From positions 1-48,190 of the forward strand of contig JAPLGS010000086.1 in assembly GCA_026390015.1 (NCBI GenBank): 48,190 bases of DNA, given 5' to 3'. Made by a program: the position numbers and the translations under genes. This DNA is from Chloroflexota bacterium. Its GTDB lineage: Bacteria; Chloroflexota; Anaerolineae; Anaerolineales; Villigracilaceae. Below, in pieces: positions 47,294 through 48,190 of this stretch. Position 1 is the first letter of the stretch. Every line of letters starts with the position of its first letter. Below the pieces are notes generated by a model. That model was not told the DNA's origin and did not search any database. It saw only the letters and a list, made by a program, of their open reading frames with translations.

Positions 47294-48190
47294 ATGCCGC
47301 CACAGAAAAAAAATAAAAAAGAAAAACAACCCCCGATCTTATTTAATAAAACACAAGCCATAATCAAGCAGGCCAATAAATTGCTGGGTGGAACGCTCGT
47401 CACTTATTTCAATAATCCGCGCGGAAGTGTATGCCATGATGACGTGCTGGCTTTGTATGAATTACTTGAAAAGATCGGTCATCAGAAAAAGATATTTCTA
47501 TTTATTAAATCGAGCGGCGGAAATGGACAAGCATCCCTGCGGATCGTGAATCTTTTACGTCAGTATTGTGAGGAAGTGGTCGCTGTCGTTCCGCTGGAAT
47601 GTGCTTCCGCTGCGACCATGATCACACTCGGCGCGAATGAGATTCAAATGGGCCCGATGGCTTATCTCACGCCAGTGGATACTTCACTGACCCATTCGCT
47701 TTCGCCGATCGATCGTGACAATGACCGTGTCAGCGTCAGCCTGGATGAGTTGACGCGCGTCGTCCGTTTGTGGCAGGCGCAGAATGCGGATGCCAAAGAA
47801 AATCCGTATCAGGAATTATTTCGACACGTCCATCCACTCGTGATCGGCGCAGTCGATCGGGCCGAGTCGCTTTCGATCATGCTCAGCAAGGAATTGCTCG
47901 CGTATCACATTGAAGACGATCAAATGCAAGATAAGATCGCCAGCGCGTTGAATGCAAAATATCCATCGCATGGCTATCCCATTTTACTTGAAGAAGCCAA
48001 GCGCATCGGGCTTAAGGTAAGTCACCTTGCGCCTGAGATCAATTCTCTTTTGCTTGAGCTGAACGAACTTTACAGTGAGATGGGTCAGCGTGCTACGACC
48101 GACTTCGATGATACCCATGCGCACGGAAATGAGATCCTCAACATTTGGGAATCAACCAACGTGCTGGCTTATTATCAACAGGATAAGGAT
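47294..48190 (+). CDS. ClpP/SppA-class serine protease (SDH_sah-like), truncated at the window edge
   Basis: 299 codons are visible and the frame runs off the right edge without a stop. A lysine-rich start (residues 1-12) leads to a ClpP-fold core. The oxyanion-type SSGG (73-76) and the catalytic-type Ser105 in LECASAATMITLGANEI match the serine dehydrogenase proteinase (SDH) and SppA-like class, where a later Lys or other base completes the dyad. GPMAYLTPVDTSL follows. There is no signal peptide, so it is probably cytoplasmic or attached by a missing region. ATG at 47294 with GTAGGAG upstream. The 93-bp spacer before it contains no other gene. Confidence 0.8.
   Translation, partial: MPPQKKNKKEKQPPILFNKTQAIIKQANKLLGGTLVTYFNNPRGSVCHDDVLALYELLEKIGHQKKIFLFIKSSGGNGQASLRIVNLLRQYCEEVVAVVPLECASAATMITLGANEIQMGPMAYLTPVDTSLTHSLSPIDRDNDRVSVSLDELTRVVRLWQAQNADAKENPYQELFRHVHPLVIGAVDRAESLSIMLSKELLAYHIEDDQMQDKIASALNAKYPSHGYPILLEEAKRIGLKVSHLAPEINSLLLELNELYSEMGQRATTDFDDTHAHGNEILNIWESTNVLAYYQQDKD

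Overview
The window looks like a chromosomal segment of an uncultured Chloroflexota bacterium, most likely class Anaerolineae (inference, no marker gene was compared). The reasons are a menaquinone pair (menA, ubiE), a nearly complete coenzyme F420 tail-assembly and F420-using gene set, Thr/Pro-rich single-pass LysM and GH3 envelope proteins, a cpgS-like GTPase (COG2403 type), and intergenic spacers full of short dispersed palindromes and heptamer/octamer repeats. I see no rRNA, tRNA, CRISPR array, prophage or intact transposase. Both window edges cut genes.

Layout. 1-2340: end of a D-2-hydroxyacid dehydrogenase, then divergent ubiE and menA. 2432-5005: a three-gene NMT1/SsuA-type ABC importer (minus). 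5108-10248: a minus-strand F420 block: Fno, CofE, PPOX-fold F420 enzyme, free-standing nitroreductase, CofD, CofC, LLM-family F420 enzyme. 10334-14928: an SsnA-like amidohydrolase, a membrane-anchored NACHT-HEAT NTPase and a coiled-coil zinc-ribbon protein (minus). 15060-16550: a class A beta-lactamase-like membrane protein, divergent from proline dehydrogenase. 18399-27698 (plus): SDR, GT-C-like membrane protein, DinB-like protein, aminotransferase, a degenerate UbiA-like protein, MoeA, homocysteine methyltransferase, and a CPA2 antiporter with a C-terminal Usp-like region. 27699-28490: gene-free, holding a 364-bp non-autonomous element with terminal inverted repeats. 28491-36593 (minus): tandem Tudor-like small protein, CpgS-like GTPase, ArgS, S20, LysM protein, UvrA. 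36773-38476 (plus): ECF sigma factor, DegV, a one-TM protein. 38524-48190: small HEPN-like protein, S41 lipoprotein protease, GT2, AAA ATPase, UgpQ, NagZ-like GH3 protein, and a truncated ClpP/SppA-class protease.

How genes work together. The F420 block has GTP-dependent activation (CofC), transfer to FO (CofD), glutamylation (CofE), a nitroreductase placed where a dehydro-F420-0 reductase would be expected, reduction of F420 by NADPH (Fno), and two consumers (LLM and PPOX families). FO synthase is not in the window. MenA and UbiE supply the last steps of menaquinone synthesis.

The most notable non-gene signals are: five genes whose -10 box lies 6-9 nt before the start codon with little or no Shine-Dalgarno (leaderless transcripts); two 33-nt palindromes 33 kb apart with the same frame and a compensatorily changed 5-nt block; heptamer/octamer micro-repeats running through coding sequence (moeA, argS, UbiA-like) and spacers; and the IS21-like mini-element. 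No single gene cluster stands out as a clearly new defence or metabolic system. The NACHT-HEAT protein and the degenerate enzymes (UbiA-like, NagZ-like) are the best protein-level candidates.
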